This document shows, piece after piece, positions 1-9,329 of a DNA stretch of 43,019 nt. Source of the stretch: Bryobacterales bacterium (GTDB taxonomy: Bacteria > Acidobacteriota > Terriglobia > Bryobacterales > Bryobacteraceae). Position numbers and translations under genes: made by a program. Numbering within the stretch: position 1 is the stretch's first letter; each line of letters opens with the position of its first letter. Below the pieces are notes generated by a model. That model saw only the letters and a program-made list of their open reading frames with translations, had not been told where the DNA came from and ran no database searches. Location: positions 1-43,019 of the forward strand of contig DAIDIH010000360.1 of assembly GCA_027459465.1 (NCBI GenBank). Reading direction: 5' to 3'.

Positions 1-1740
1 GACGATGCCCGCGTGGACATACGGCTTGCACATATTCGGCAGCGAAAGCCCCGTCACCTTCACATCGCCGCGGCCTGACTGCTTCACCGCTTCCGCCGCA
101 CCGGGAACCGATGGCGCCGAAATGGCCAGAATCACTTTCACATCCGGGTATACCTTCATCAGGGTCTGCGTCTCGGCAAATGCCTTGTCCCGGTCGTCGT
201 CACTTGGCCGCACGGCGGTCAACGTCACGCCCGGATACTTCGCGGCAATCCGCTCGCGGATGTAACGGATCCACTCGTTCTGGTTCGCCGCCGTGAGTGC
301 GCCGGTGATGATGGCGAACGAGCCATGTCCGCCAAGCAGCCGCGCCGCCTCGTCCGTCAGCGCGTATCCGATCCCCTGCGCCGTAGCCTGGTCGACAAAG
401 TAATCCCGCGCGTCGGGTTGGGCGTCCGCATCCCAGGTGACGACGGGAATGTGATTGGCCCTGGCTTTTCTGAGAACGGTGGAGATGGCGACGTCGTTGG
501 CCACGGCGACGGCGATCGCATCCACCCGCCGCGTGATCCAGCCTTCGATGACTTCGTTCTGCCGCGCGGGGTCCATGCTGGTTGGCCCGTCCCAGATCAG
601 ATCCGCGCGCAGGGCCGCGGCCGCCTCCTCCGCGCCGGCGCGGCAACTGACGAAGTACGGATCGCCCTTGGCTTTCGGCATCACGGCGATCACGAGCCTT
701 CTTCCGCCCGGCCCGGCCTCCGTGCGCATCGCCACGATTAGCCAACCGAAGCCCAAGATGGCGAGAAGACCGGCCGCGATCGCCAGGCGCCGCATGGGAA
801 ACCGCGCCGGGATCCGTCCGGCGACTGAACTCGCGCCGATCGCGGCCAGCAGCAGGACGCCGGTCAAGATGCCCGTCAACTCCGACGGCAGGGCGGACAA
901 CCGCAGCCCGTCCTCGAGAACGACGATCGAAAACAAACCCAGCAGGGTCCCGCCGATGGTCCCCACGCCGCCGAAGATGGACGTTCCGCCGAGCACGACC
1001 GCGGTGATAGCGAGTAACTCGTACCCGGTGCCCGCATCAGCCTTAGCCTGCCCCACATGGGCCACATAGATAAGCGCCGCCACCGCCGATGCCGCACCTG
1101 AAAGTAAGTACGCCAGCGCCAGGCGCCGGGCCACGGGCACAGCCGCATAGCGGGCGGCGGCGGGTGCGTGGCCGATGGCGTACCACCCGCGCCCGATCAC
1201 CGTCCGGTGTAAGAGCCAAGCATAACCCGCGGCGGCCGCCGCGAAGATGAGTGTCTGCGGCGGGACGAATCCCCAGAGCGAGCCCTGGCCCAGGAAGAGA
1301 AATGCGGGCGGGAAATTCGAGAAGTTGTCGGCCCCGCCGGTAAGTCCTTCCGCGATCCCGCGAAACATCGAGTACGTGCCGAGGGTGACGATAAGCGGGG
1401 GCAGTTCGAACCGCGCGATGAGCAGCGCGTTCAGCCCACCCCCCGCAAGCCCCACGACCAACGCCGCGACGGCGGCCCAGGCGACCGGCAGACCGCCATC
1501 CCGCCATAGTTTTCCGAAGGTCACGGCCACAAGAGCCAGCAGCGAGCCGACAGAGAGGTCGATGCCTCCGGTGACAATCACGGGCGTCAGGGCGAGCGAG
1601 AGTAAACCAAGCTCAACGCTGAGCCGCGCGATCTCGAAGGCATTCCCCACAGTGAGAAACTGCGCCCCGCTAAAGCTGAACACGGCCACTTCGAGGGCCA
1701 GCATTGCCGCGAGAGCGAGGTTATGGTTGCGATCAGCCAT
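1..1740 (-). CDS. Sugar ABC transporter permease fused to substrate-binding domain (CUT2/RhaP-RhaS type), partial
   Basis: The frame opens at ATG 1740 and has no stop down to base 1, giving 580 codons with the C-terminus beyond the window. Residues 1-315 are a hydrophobic RbsC/RhaP-type permease, with the family motifs TGGIDLSVGS near residues 57-66 and LGGTSIFGG near 271-279. Residues 317-338 form one more hydrophobic helix preceded by arginines (RIPARFPMRR). From about residue 347 the chain is a periplasmic sugar-binding protein of the RbsB/RhaS fold (PKAKGDPYF, WDADA, ITGALTAANQNEW). I infer that the extra helix carries the binding domain to the periplasmic face. The start overlaps the preceding permease stop by 8 bases. 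The GH78 gene upstream suggests rhamnose or a rhamnoside as substrate; other sugars are possible. ATG 795 could be read as a separate start, but no stop separates the two parts. Confidence 0.88.
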   Translation of the reverse strand, partial: MADRNHNLALAAMLALEVAVFSFSGAQFLTVGNAFEIARLSVELGLLSLALTPVIVTGGIDLSVGSLLALVAVTFGKLWRDGGLPVAWAAVAALVVGLAGGGLNALLIARFELPPLIVTLGTYSMFRGIAEGLTGGADNFSNFPPAFLFLGQGSLWGFVPPQTLIFAAAAAGYAWLLHRTVIGRGWYAIGHAPAAARYAAVPVARRLALAYLLSGAASAVAALIYVAHVGQAKADAGTGYELLAITAVVLGGTSIFGGVGTIGGTLLGLFSIVVLEDGLRLSALPSELTGILTGVLLLAAIGASSVAGRIPARFPMRRLAIAAGLLAILGFGWLIVAMRTEAGPGGRRLVIAVMPKAKGDPYFVSCRAGAEEAAAALRADLIWDGPTSMDPARQNEVIEGWITRRVDAIAVAVANDVAISTVLRKARANHIPVVTWDADAQPDARDYFVDQATAQGIGYALTDEAARLLGGHGSFAIITGALTAANQNEWIRYIRERIAAKYPGVTLTAVRPSDDDRDKAFAETQTLMKVYPDVKVILAISAPSVPGAAEAVKQSGRGDVKVTGLSLPNMCKPYVHAGIV

Positions 1741-2662
1741 TCTTCCTCGCCTCCGCTCCGCGTGCGAAGTCAATGACGACGGACGCGAGAATGATGGCGC
1801 CTTGAATCGCCTTTTCCCAATAAGGGCTGACGTGCAGGAAGGTCAGCGCCGGGCCGACGCTAGCCAGCAGCCCGACGCCAAGCCCCGTGCCGAGAAGCGT
1901 GCCACGCCCGCCGGTGATGGAAGCGCCGCCGACGACCACGGCCGCAATCGCCTTCAACTCGAGACCGACGCCCGCGTTGCTCTGCACTTCGCGAAACCGG
2001 ACGGCATCCAGCACCGCGGCGAATCCGGTCATCGCCCCCATGCCGGCGAACACCCAGAACACGACGCGGCGCACGGGTATGCCCGCCAGCCGGGCCGATT
2101 CGGCGGAGGCGCCCGTCGCATAGACGGCGCGGGCCGCCGCGATGTTTTTGAGCACCCACCCCAGCGCCGCCACTACAGACGCGGCGAGGCTGAGAACGAA
2201 CACCTCGCCCGCGGTCTGGCCCAGGCCGAACCATTGAAAATTCGATGGGAGGTTTTCAATCCATGCCCCGCCGGTGGCCCAGTTCAAGGCATTGCGCCAG
2301 AGGATCATGGTGGCGAGGGTGACGACGATGGACGGGATGCGCATCCCGGCGACGAGCCCGCCGTTGACGGCGCCGAGCAGGGCTCCGGCGCCCGCGGCCG
2401 TGAGGGCCACCAACGGCATTGGCATCCCCGCGCGCGCCGAGATCCCGGCAATCACGGCCAGCACGGCGAACATCGAGCCGATCGAAATGTCGATTTCGCC
2501 GGCGAGAATCACAAGCGTCATGCCCGAGGCCGCCAGCAGGGTGGAGACGTTGGCGAGCAGCAGATCGCGCAGATTCCCGGCGCTGAAGAACCCAGGCGCG
2601 GCAAAGGCCAGGACAATCAACAGCGCGGCCCAGGCGATCGCGACGGATGCCTCACGCCTCAC
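1733..2662 (-). CDS. Sugar ABC transporter permease (RhaQ/RbsC type)
   Basis: This 309-residue membrane protein is the first of two permease subunits of a CUT2-family sugar importer. It is hydrophobic throughout and carries AGEIDISIGSMFAV near residues 55-68, the conserved permease segment, and VVVGGASITGGRGTLLG near the C-terminus. It starts at GTG 2662 within a GTGA overlap with the ATPase stop, so translation is probably coupled. The stop overlaps the next gene by 8 bases. It should pair with the permease half of the fused protein downstream to form the membrane channel. Substrate is inferred only from the rhamnosidase in the same operon. Confidence 0.9.
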   Translation of the reverse strand: MRREASVAIAWAALLIVLAFAAPGFFSAGNLRDLLLANVSTLLAASGMTLVILAGEIDISIGSMFAVLAVIAGISARAGMPMPLVALTAAGAGALLGAVNGGLVAGMRIPSIVVTLATMILWRNALNWATGGAWIENLPSNFQWFGLGQTAGEVFVLSLAASVVAALGWVLKNIAAARAVYATGASAESARLAGIPVRRVVFWVFAGMGAMTGFAAVLDAVRFREVQSNAGVGLELKAIAAVVVGGASITGGRGTLLGTGLGVGLLASVGPALTFLHVSPYWEKAIQGAIILASVVIDFARGAEARKNG

Positions 2663-4161
2663 GCTGGGGCACCCGCTTCGCCCAACGCCAGCGCCAACAG
2701 CCGCTCCTGTGTGGCCTCGGCGCGGCTCACCTCGCCGGCCACGGCGCCAGATCGCATCACGTAGATCCGGTCGCTCATGCCGAGAATTTCGGGGAGTTCG
2801 GAGGAGATCATCACGATGGCCATGCCGCCCGCCGCAAGATCCGACATCAGGCGGTGAATTTCGGCCTTCGCTCCGATGTCCACGCCCTGCGTGGGCTCAT
2901 CGAGAATCAGCAGGGCCGGCGCCGCGGTCAGCCACCGCGCCAGGCAGACTTTCTGTTGATTGCCACCGGAGAGCGTCTGCACCGGGGTCGCCACGCTCGA
3001 CGTCTTGATCGCCAGGCGGTTGCGATAGTCGTCCGCATTCTGGTACTCGCCTTGCTCGTGGAGCTTTTGCAGGCCCGACGCGGTCGCCAATTGCGCGAGT
3101 GCTACGTTCTCGGCGACGCTCATCGGCATGAGGAGGCCGTGCCGCCGGCGGTCTTCCGGAACGTATGCGATCCCCAGGCGGACGGCGTCCTGGGGCGAGG
3201 TTATGTTTACGGTTTTGCCCCGCAGCAGGATGGAGCCTGAGGAAGGGCGGTGTAAGCCGAACAGGACCTCCGCCAGTTCCGTTCTCCCTGCGCCGACCAA
3301 CCCCGACAAGCCGACAATTTCGCCGGCGCGCGCCGTGATCGACACGTTCTTCACGCCGGCGGCCGGACAGGTCAAGCCGCGGGTCTCGAGCACGACGTGG
3401 CCCGCGGGCACTGCCCGTTTCGGGAAGACCGCATCGAGGTCGCGCCCGACCATCATGCGAATGAGCGTGGCGCGATCCACTTCGGCCATGGCGCGCGTCT
3501 GGACCGTTTCGCCATCGCGCAGCACCGTCACGCGGTCCGCGATTTCGGGCAACTCTTCGAGACGATGCGAGACGTAGATCATGCCCACGCCGCGCCGGCG
3601 CAAATCGCGAAGTACGCCGAACAGCGCGTTCACCTCGCGCTCGGACAGCGACGCGGTCGGCTCGTCCAATATCAGCACGCGGGCCCGCGCCCCCAACGAT
3701 TTCGCGATCTCGACTGTCTGTTGCTCCGGCATGCTGAGCGCCGCCGCGCGCCGCTCCGGGTCGATCGTCGAGCCCAATTGCGCGAGCAACTCCCGTGCCA
3801 GCCGGCTTCGCTGTTTCCAGTGGATCCGCCGCCACAGACCTCCGCTTTCGAGCGAGAGTCCTATGTTCTCCGCCACGGTGAGTTCGCCGAACAGCGCCGG
3901 CTGCTGATAGATCACCGCGATGCCGAGCGCCTTGGCGGCCAGCGGATCGTGGAGCGTGACGGGCTGACCCTCGAACCGCACTTCGCCGGAATCGGCCTGC
4001 GCCGCACCCGCAAAAATCCGGATGAGCGTCGATTTCCCCGCGCCGTTTTCTCCTACCAGCGCGTGAATTTCGCCCGAATGCAGCTCGAAGTCTACGTGCC
4101 GAAGCGCGCGCACCCCTCCATAGGACTTCGTCACCGCTGAGGCGGCCAGCAGTGGCGGCAT
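2659..4161 (-). CDS. Sugar ABC transporter ATP-binding protein, double domain (RhaT/RbsA type)
   Basis: This 500-residue cytoplasmic ATPase powers the sugar importer. The first ABC domain has an intact Walker A (GENGAGKST, residues 37-45), a weak signature (LSMPEQQ) and Walker B (VLILDEPTASL). The second has a degenerate Walker A (GLVGAGRTE, lacking the lysine), a canonical signature (LSGGNQQKV) and LLILDEPTQGVD. One degenerate Walker A is normal for RbsA/XylG/MglA-type proteins, and the length is also typical. It starts at ATG 4161, two bases after the GH78 stop, and ends in a GTGA overlap with the permease. Confidence 0.94.
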   Translation of the reverse strand: MPPLLAASAVTKSYGGVRALRHVDFELHSGEIHALVGENGAGKSTLIRIFAGAAQADSGEVRFEGQPVTLHDPLAAKALGIAVIYQQPALFGELTVAENIGLSLESGGLWRRIHWKQRSRLARELLAQLGSTIDPERRAAALSMPEQQTVEIAKSLGARARVLILDEPTASLSEREVNALFGVLRDLRRRGVGMIYVSHRLEELPEIADRVTVLRDGETVQTRAMAEVDRATLIRMMVGRDLDAVFPKRAVPAGHVVLETRGLTCPAAGVKNVSITARAGEIVGLSGLVGAGRTELAEVLFGLHRPSSGSILLRGKTVNITSPQDAVRLGIAYVPEDRRRHGLLMPMSVAENVALAQLATASGLQKLHEQGEYQNADDYRNRLAIKTSSVATPVQTLSGGNQQKVCLARWLTAAPALLILDEPTQGVDIGAKAEIHRLMSDLAAGGMAIVMISSELPEILGMSDRIYVMRSGAVAGEVSRAEATQERLLALALGEAGAPA

Positions 4162-4163
4162 CT

Positions 4164-6530
4164 TCAGAAACTCACTTTCGAAGTCCCCGCCGCCAGTTCC
4201 CGCCGCGCATTGCGCCAGACGAACTCTCCGGTCACGCCCTGCGGCAGCGACACCTCAGCGCTCATCCCTTCCGCGCCCACGCGCGTCCAGTGAACGCGGA
4301 TCACTCCCGCCGGGTGAGGCATCGTCCCCGACGCCTGTTTCAGGGTGCCAGGATGCGGCTCAATGCGGACGCGGGCAAAGCCCGGGGCGGATGAATCGAT
4401 GCCAAGTACGGTCCGGAACAGTTCGATGTTCGGGCTTGCGCTCCAGGCGTGGCAGTCGGACCGGGTATCGCCCTCTGTCTCGGGCCACGTGGTGAGCCCG
4501 AGGGCCAGCGCCCGCCGCCAGGGGGCCAGCAGTTCCAGATAGCGGCCACCCAGACCCGCCGCGCGGGCTGCGGCGTTGAGGTAAAAGCGGAAGTACAGCG
4601 ACGCAGGTGTCAGCGTGGTATCGGAGAGAACCCGTTCCATGATGGCGCGGGCTTCGGCGGGCGAGTTCAGCCCGGCGAGGACAGCCAGGGCATTGGCCTG
4701 CTGGGAGAAGCTTGTTTTCTCTGAGGTGTCCGCATACAGCCCGCGCGCGGCATGCCAGTACCGCTTTCTGACAGCGGCCGCGAGCCGTCCTGCCTGAGCG
4801 GCGTCCTCTTCGGCCAATGCGGCCGAGCCCAGCCCGCGTTCGAGGTCCGCGGCCCACTGATAGGCCATGACAAGCTGCAAATCGAGCGCGGCCGTGCCGC
4901 CATCGGCTCCCAACGGCGGGACGCCGCGCGGCCAGGCCGAAGCCCAGTCGACGAAATTCCACCACGGCACGCCGGCCAGCCAACCGCCGCTTCGCTCATG
5001 GGAGGCGAAGAAACTCAGTACGGCCCGCACGCCCGGCAGACGGCTGCGCACAAATTGCGGATCGTTGGCATACATCCAGTAGTCGTGCATCATGCCGATC
5101 CACCAGAGGGAGAACGGCGGGATGTATTGCTGAAGCCGGGTCGGCCAACGGCTCTCGGTGGCGCCCTCGGCGGTGCGGGAATCGTCGAGCAGGGCGATTG
5201 CGTTGCGGGCCAGGCGGGCGTCGCCGGTCATGTAGAGCGAAACCAGAATCTGGATCCGCGTGTCGCCGGCATATTGAAGCTGCTCGTAGTACGGGCAGTC
5301 CATGTAGGTTTCATGCGCGCAGAGCCGGGCGGTGCGCCATCCGGTGTCGAGGATGCGCGGGATCTCGGCATTTCCCGCATCCATCTCCGCCTTGCGGTCG
5401 AACGGATATGCGGTGAAGACGCCGCGCAGGTCGTCGACGGTTAAAGGCTCCGCGGCCGTGTCGATTTTCACCTCGATATACCGCCATGTGCGCCACCATA
5501 GCGGACGGAAGAGCCGGTGCATTCCGCCGTCGGGCAGAAACTCGTCGCGATAACCGACGAACTGCTTGCCGGCGACCTCGTCCCGGTTGCCTTTGCGCCA
5601 GCGGCCGTGGGCATCGCCCGGTGTCATGAGCGACTCGGCATAGCCGATCGACACGCGCGACCCGCGCCCTCCGCTCACCAGCAGTTCGGGATACGCGGTC
5701 GTGAGATGGGTCTGATCCAGCAGGAGCCGGGCGTGGGTGTTCGGCGGGATTTCAAACGGCGCGCGCGCGGCCGGGAATGCAGCGGGCGGCTGCACGCCGC
5801 TCGCTTCCCTCAACTTCGCAAGCCGCTCGGGAGAGTCCTCCATCGGCGGCAGAGAGTCCGCGACGAGCATCCACCGGTTGCCGCCGTCGACGGCATCGCG
5901 GGGGTCGCCATGCCCTAACTCAGCGGCCGACGCCCATCCGCTGTCGTCGAAATCCGGCGTCTCCCATCCCCACGGGTACTTCGCTGCCTCCACGTGCTCG
6001 CCCGGTCCGGCGGCGAAATAGCCGTGCACGTCGGCCATGCTCACGGGCAGGGGACGATAGGCCTCATTGCGCGTGGCTTTCCAACTTTTTCCTGTATCGG
6101 CAGCGCGCTCGGCTTCGGTATCGCCTTGGAGGAGAAACCCGGTGCGGTCCGTGATCTGCGCCTGGGGAGCGTAGTCGGCGAAATTCCACACTACGGCCGC
6201 CAGCACGTTCCGGCCCGCGCGCAGATGCGGGGCGAGGTCGACTGTTTCGTAGCGCCAGTGTTTCAAGTCTCCGCGCGCCGGGCCTTCGGACACGCGCTCG
6301 CCATTCACGAAAAGCTGGTACCGGTTGTCTGCGCTTACATGCACGATGTATGTGGCGGGCTTCTCTGTTAGCGACAGGGTGCGCCGGAAATGATATACAC
6401 CGAACTTCCGCGCGGGGGCGCCGGGGACGGAGATCCACTGCGCGCTCCATGGCTGGGTCAGCAGGGCGGGGTTGACCGCGCCGCATGCGGTGGCCAGACA
6501 CACGGCGGCCACAATTCCCCGAAAAATCAT
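4164..6530 (-). CDS. Alpha-L-rhamnosidase, glycoside hydrolase family 78
   Basis: This 788-residue enzyme is predicted to release terminal alpha-L-rhamnose from glycans or glycosides. It begins with a signal peptide ([18 protein letters not shown]), so it is exported. The N-terminal half has beta-sandwich character ([17 protein letters not shown]). The catalytic (alpha/alpha)6 part contains [13 protein letters not shown]: Asp411, Glu416 and Asp423 keep the +5 and +12 spacing of the D567/E572/D579 acid residues I recall for Bacillus RhaB, and Glu684 in WPETEGD is a plausible partner for E841. The frame stays open upstream to 7607 through the dehydrogenase gene, but homology and the signal peptide place the start at ATG 6530, preceded by TATACT six bases away. 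The ABC importer follows after two bases. Confidence 0.9.
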   Translation of the reverse strand: MIFRGIVAAVCLATACGAVNPALLTQPWSAQWISVPGAPARKFGVYHFRRTLSLTEKPATYIVHVSADNRYQLFVNGERVSEGPARGDLKHWRYETVDLAPHLRAGRNVLAAVVWNFADYAPQAQITDRTGFLLQGDTEAERAADTGKSWKATRNEAYRPLPVSMADVHGYFAAGPGEHVEAAKYPWGWETPDFDDSGWASAAELGHGDPRDAVDGGNRWMLVADSLPPMEDSPERLAKLREASGVQPPAAFPAARAPFEIPPNTHARLLLDQTHLTTAYPELLVSGGRGSRVSIGYAESLMTPGDAHGRWRKGNRDEVAGKQFVGYRDEFLPDGGMHRLFRPLWWRTWRYIEVKIDTAAEPLTVDDLRGVFTAYPFDRKAEMDAGNAEIPRILDTGWRTARLCAHETYMDCPYYEQLQYAGDTRIQILVSLYMTGDARLARNAIALLDDSRTAEGATESRWPTRLQQYIPPFSLWWIGMMHDYWMYANDPQFVRSRLPGVRAVLSFFASHERSGGWLAGVPWWNFVDWASAWPRGVPPLGADGGTAALDLQLVMAYQWAADLERGLGSAALAEEDAAQAGRLAAAVRKRYWHAARGLYADTSEKTSFSQQANALAVLAGLNSPAEARAIMERVLSDTTLTPASLYFRFYLNAAARAAGLGGRYLELLAPWRRALALGLTTWPETEGDTRSDCHAWSASPNIELFRTVLGIDSSAPGFARVRIEPHPGTLKQASGTMPHPAGVIRVHWTRVGAEGMSAEVSLPQGVTGEFVWRNARRELAAGTSKVSF

Positions 6531-6536
6531 CCTAGA

Positions 6537-6542
6537 AGTATA
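6537..6542 (-). promoter_or_regulatory. Putative -10 hexamer TATACT for the rhamnosidase/ABC operon
   Basis: TATACT lies exactly six bases before ATG 6530 with no ribosome-binding site between them, as expected for a leaderless message. No good -35 is visible. It gives the sugar operon its own promoter in the 38-base gap after the dehydrogenase gene. Confidence 0.5.
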
Positions 6543-6568
6543 GAGGATCGAGCCGCGGCGACGCTTGC

Positions 6569-7876
6569 TTAATCGCCGGACGCGGGCACGGCGGCGCCAA
6601 CCCCGAGCTTTGTGCCTGCGAGGTCCAGCACGGGCAGGCCGCTCGAGACAATTTTCGCCGCCGCCTCCGCCGTCTGTTTCTGCGTGACGACCAGATGATC
6701 GGCCCAGGCGAGCGTCTCCTCCAGGCGGTTGTCGAGCAGCCTTCCAACATGCGGAATCACTTCCAGGATGAACTGCCGGTTTGTCCCGTAGATCGCCTCC
6801 AACCGGATATGCGGATCGAAGACACGCACGTCGCGGCCCTTCCCAATGAGGGTCTCCAGCAGATTGACCACCGGGCTCTCGCGCAGGTCGTCCGTGTTCT
6901 CCTTGAACGCGAGCCCGATCACGCCGATCCGCTTGGCTGGCAGATCCAGCACCGCCTGCATCGCGCGTTCCAGGTGCGCGGCGTTGCTCGGCATGGCAGC
7001 GCTCAGCAGCGGTAGCGAAACGTCCAGCCGCCCGGCGCGGTAGACCAGCGCGCGCAGGTCTTTTGGCAGGCAGGACCCGCCGAAGGCAAAGCCAGGTTTG
7101 AGGTACGCGGCGGAGACGTTGAGCTTCTCGTCCCGGCACAAGGTGTCCATCACCTCGGCGCCGTCTACGCCCAGGCTTTGGGCCAGCGCGCCGATCTCGT
7201 TGGCGAAGGCGATCTTCACCGCGTGGAACGAATTGCACGCGTACTTGATCATCTCGGCGGTCCGCAGCGAGACCTTGCAGGCTTCGACGCCCAGCGGATC
7301 GTACAGGGCGGCTACGGCATCGACGGCGCCCCGGTCTTGCCCGCCGACCACCACGAGGGATGGTTCCTCGAAATCCTTCATGGCGACGCCTTCGCGCAGG
7401 AACTCCGGGTTCGAGACGATTTTGACGTTGCGGCCGGCGACGGCGGGGGCGACGACTTCCTCGCAGGTGCCGGGAAACACGGTGCTGCGAATGGCCAGAA
7501 TCAGGGGTTTGGTACGTCCCTGCAGACAGGCCCCGATTTCGGTCACGACCCGCTGCAACTGATCGAGGCCGAGATTGCCGTTCCGTTGCGAGGGCGTACC
7601 GACGCACACCAGCGCGACGTCCGCGCCGGCAAGCGCGTCTGAGGCAGAGGTGGTGGCCGTCAACCGCCCCGCCGCCACTGTTTCGCGCACCACCGGTTCG
7701 AGCCCCGGTTCGTAAAATGGCGCCTTGCCTTCGAGCACGCTCCGGACCTTGTGCTCATCCCTGTCCACGCCGGTCACACGATGGCCGATTTTTGCCAGGC
7801 ATGCGGCGGTCACGCAGCCGACGTAACCCAGGCCGAATACGGCAACTTGTGATCTCTGAAACGCTTGTGAACTCAC
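6569..7876 (-). CDS. Nucleotide-sugar 6-dehydrogenase, AlgD-like (GDP-mannose or UDP-glucose)
   Basis: This 435-residue NAD-dependent enzyme oxidises C6 of a nucleotide sugar to a uronic acid for surface polysaccharide synthesis. The N-terminus has the Rossmann motif GLGYVG (residues 15-20). SNPEFLREG (about 155-163) and FGGSCLPKD (about 265-273) are typical of this family. The catalytic cysteine is Cys269, almost the same number as Cys268 that I recall for Pseudomonas AlgD, which favours GDP-mannose, though UDP-glucose cannot be excluded. GTG 7876 is preceded by GAGG at four bases. It is divergent from the WbpA-like gene. Confidence 0.85.
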   Translation of the reverse strand: MSSQAFQRSQVAVFGLGYVGCVTAACLAKIGHRVTGVDRDEHKVRSVLEGKAPFYEPGLEPVVRETVAAGRLTATTSASDALAGADVALVCVGTPSQRNGNLGLDQLQRVVTEIGACLQGRTKPLILAIRSTVFPGTCEEVVAPAVAGRNVKIVSNPEFLREGVAMKDFEEPSLVVVGGQDRGAVDAVAALYDPLGVEACKVSLRTAEMIKYACNSFHAVKIAFANEIGALAQSLGVDGAEVMDTLCRDEKLNVSAAYLKPGFAFGGSCLPKDLRALVYRAGRLDVSLPLLSAAMPSNAAHLERAMQAVLDLPAKRIGVIGLAFKENTDDLRESPVVNLLETLIGKGRDVRVFDPHIRLEAIYGTNRQFILEVIPHVGRLLDNRLEETLAWADHLVVTQKQTAEAAAKIVSSGLPVLDLAGTKLGVGAAVPASGD

Positions 7877-7939
7877 GCGACCTCGCTATTTAGTATGGCA
7901 TGGGGATTGAAATTATCGCCTTTTCCGCGCGTTCTTCCC

Positions 7940-7967
7940 TTGCCGCGGCAGGTGTGTCGGGTAGAAT
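7940..7967 (+). promoter_or_regulatory. Putative sigma-70-type promoter for the WbpA-like gene
   Basis: TTGCCG (7940-7945) and TAGAAT (7962-7967) are separated by 16 bases. A start site about seven bases further on would leave the TTG at 7978 almost without a leader and the ATG at 7999 with about 25 bases. This is the most complete two-part promoter seen in the window. Confidence 0.5.
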
Positions 7968-7998
7968 CGGAGAGTAGTTGAGAGTTCTCGCTTTCACC

Positions 7999-9321
7999 AT
8001 GCAACCAACCGCAACAGGGACAGCCAGCGAAGTTCTGGCCGAAAAGATCCGTAACCGAGGCGCCCGCGTCGGAATTGTCGGGCTCGGCTACGTGGGCCTG
8101 CCGCTGGCCGTCGAATTCGCCAAGGCCGGCTTCCACGTGACCGGCATCGACGTGCAGCAGGCGAAAGTCGATACGTTGAATCGCGGCGAAAGCTACGTCC
8201 AGGATGTGCCGACGGAGGTCCTGCGTCCGTTGGTTCAAAGCGGGCGCTTCCGCGCGACGACCGATTTTTCCGAAGTCGCCACGCTTGACACGCTGAACAT
8301 CGCCGTTCCGACGCCCCTGCGCAAGACCAAGGATCCGGACATGAGCTTTATCGTGTCGGCTTGCCAGGAGATCGCGAAGCACCTCAAGCCGGGCTCGCTG
8401 GTCATATTGGAATCGACGACCTATCCGGGGACGACGGACGAACTCGTTCTTCCGATGCTGGAGGCGCCGGGGCGCAAGGTTGGGGAGCACTTTTTCCTGT
8501 GCTTTTCGCCGGAACGAGTGGACCCGGGGAACCCGGTTTACCAGACGGTGAACATTCCGAAGGTTGTGGGAGGGATCACGGCGGAGTGCACGAAGATGGG
8601 CGCCCTCTTTTACTCGCAGGCGCTCCAAAAAGTGGTTCCGGTCAGTTCCACCAGCGTGGCCGAAATGGTGAAGCTGCTGGAAAACACGTTCCGCATGATC
8701 AACATCGGTCTGGTAAACGAGATGGCGCTTATGTGCGACCGCATGGGGATCAACGTGTGGGAAGTCATCGACGCGGCGGCGACGAAGCCGTTCGGGTTCA
8801 TGCCTTTCTATCCGGGACCGGGGCTCGGCGGCCACTGCATCCCGATCGACCCTTTCTATCTATCGTGGAAAACCAAGCAGGCGGGCATCGAAGCGCGCTT
8901 CATCGAACTAGCGGGCTACATCAACGGGTACATGCCGCACTTCGTCGTTGACAAAATACAGAACGCGCTGAATGACCAGACCAAACCTCTACGCGGTTCG
9001 CGTGTTCACGTGCTTGGCGCGGCGTACAAGCGCAACATTGACGACCTGCGCGAATCCCCCGCGCTCGATATTCTCCTGCTGCTCGACAAGCGCGGCGCCA
9101 AGGTCAGTTACAGCGACCCGTTCATTCCCAACCTGAAGCTCGATGGTCTTTCCCTTTCGAGCCAGGATCCGGTGGAAGCGTCCGTGGCCTCGGACTGCGT
9201 GGTGATCGTGACCGACCACGCGGCGTTCGACTACGACACGATCTCTTCCCGCGCTAAGCTCGTGGTGGACACGCGGAATGCCCTCCGCGGCCGCGCCGGG
9301 GCAAACATCGTGAGGCTGTAG
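7999..9321 (+). CDS. Nucleotide-sugar 6-dehydrogenase, WbpA/TviB-like (UDP-N-acetylhexosamine)
   Basis: This 440-residue enzyme (from ATG 7999) belongs to the UDP-GlcNAc/UDP-ManNAc 6-dehydrogenase branch and would supply N-acetylated uronic acids for surface polysaccharide. It has GLGYVGLPLA (residues 28-37), LESTTYPGTT, and the catalytic motif GLGGHCIPIDP with Cys280. These differ clearly from the AlgD-like neighbour, so the two genes probably serve different sugars. An alternative TTG start at 7978 has a GGAGAG only three bases upstream. I prefer ATG because the predicted transcription start lies about 25 bases before it, but this is not settled. Confidence 0.88.
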   Translation: MQPTATGTASEVLAEKIRNRGARVGIVGLGYVGLPLAVEFAKAGFHVTGIDVQQAKVDTLNRGESYVQDVPTEVLRPLVQSGRFRATTDFSEVATLDTLNIAVPTPLRKTKDPDMSFIVSACQEIAKHLKPGSLVILESTTYPGTTDELVLPMLEAPGRKVGEHFFLCFSPERVDPGNPVYQTVNIPKVVGGITAECTKMGALFYSQALQKVVPVSSTSVAEMVKLLENTFRMINIGLVNEMALMCDRMGINVWEVIDAAATKPFGFMPFYPGPGLGGHCIPIDPFYLSWKTKQAGIEARFIELAGYINGYMPHFVVDKIQNALNDQTKPLRGSRVHVLGAAYKRNIDDLRESPALDILLLLDKRGAKVSYSDPFIPNLKLDGLSLSSQDPVEASVASDCVVIVTDHAAFDYDTISSRAKLVVDTRNALRGRAGANIVRL

Positions 9322-9329
9322 CCGGCGCG

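Noticed and set aside
1247..2764. A 505-codon plus-strand frame over the permease genes
   Set aside because: Low-complexity shadow of two clear permeases on the minus strand.
6531..7607. N-terminal extension of the rhamnosidase frame through the AlgD-like gene
   Set aside because: The extension is arginine-rich shadow sequence; the signal peptide at 6530 and the promoter hexamer set the true start.
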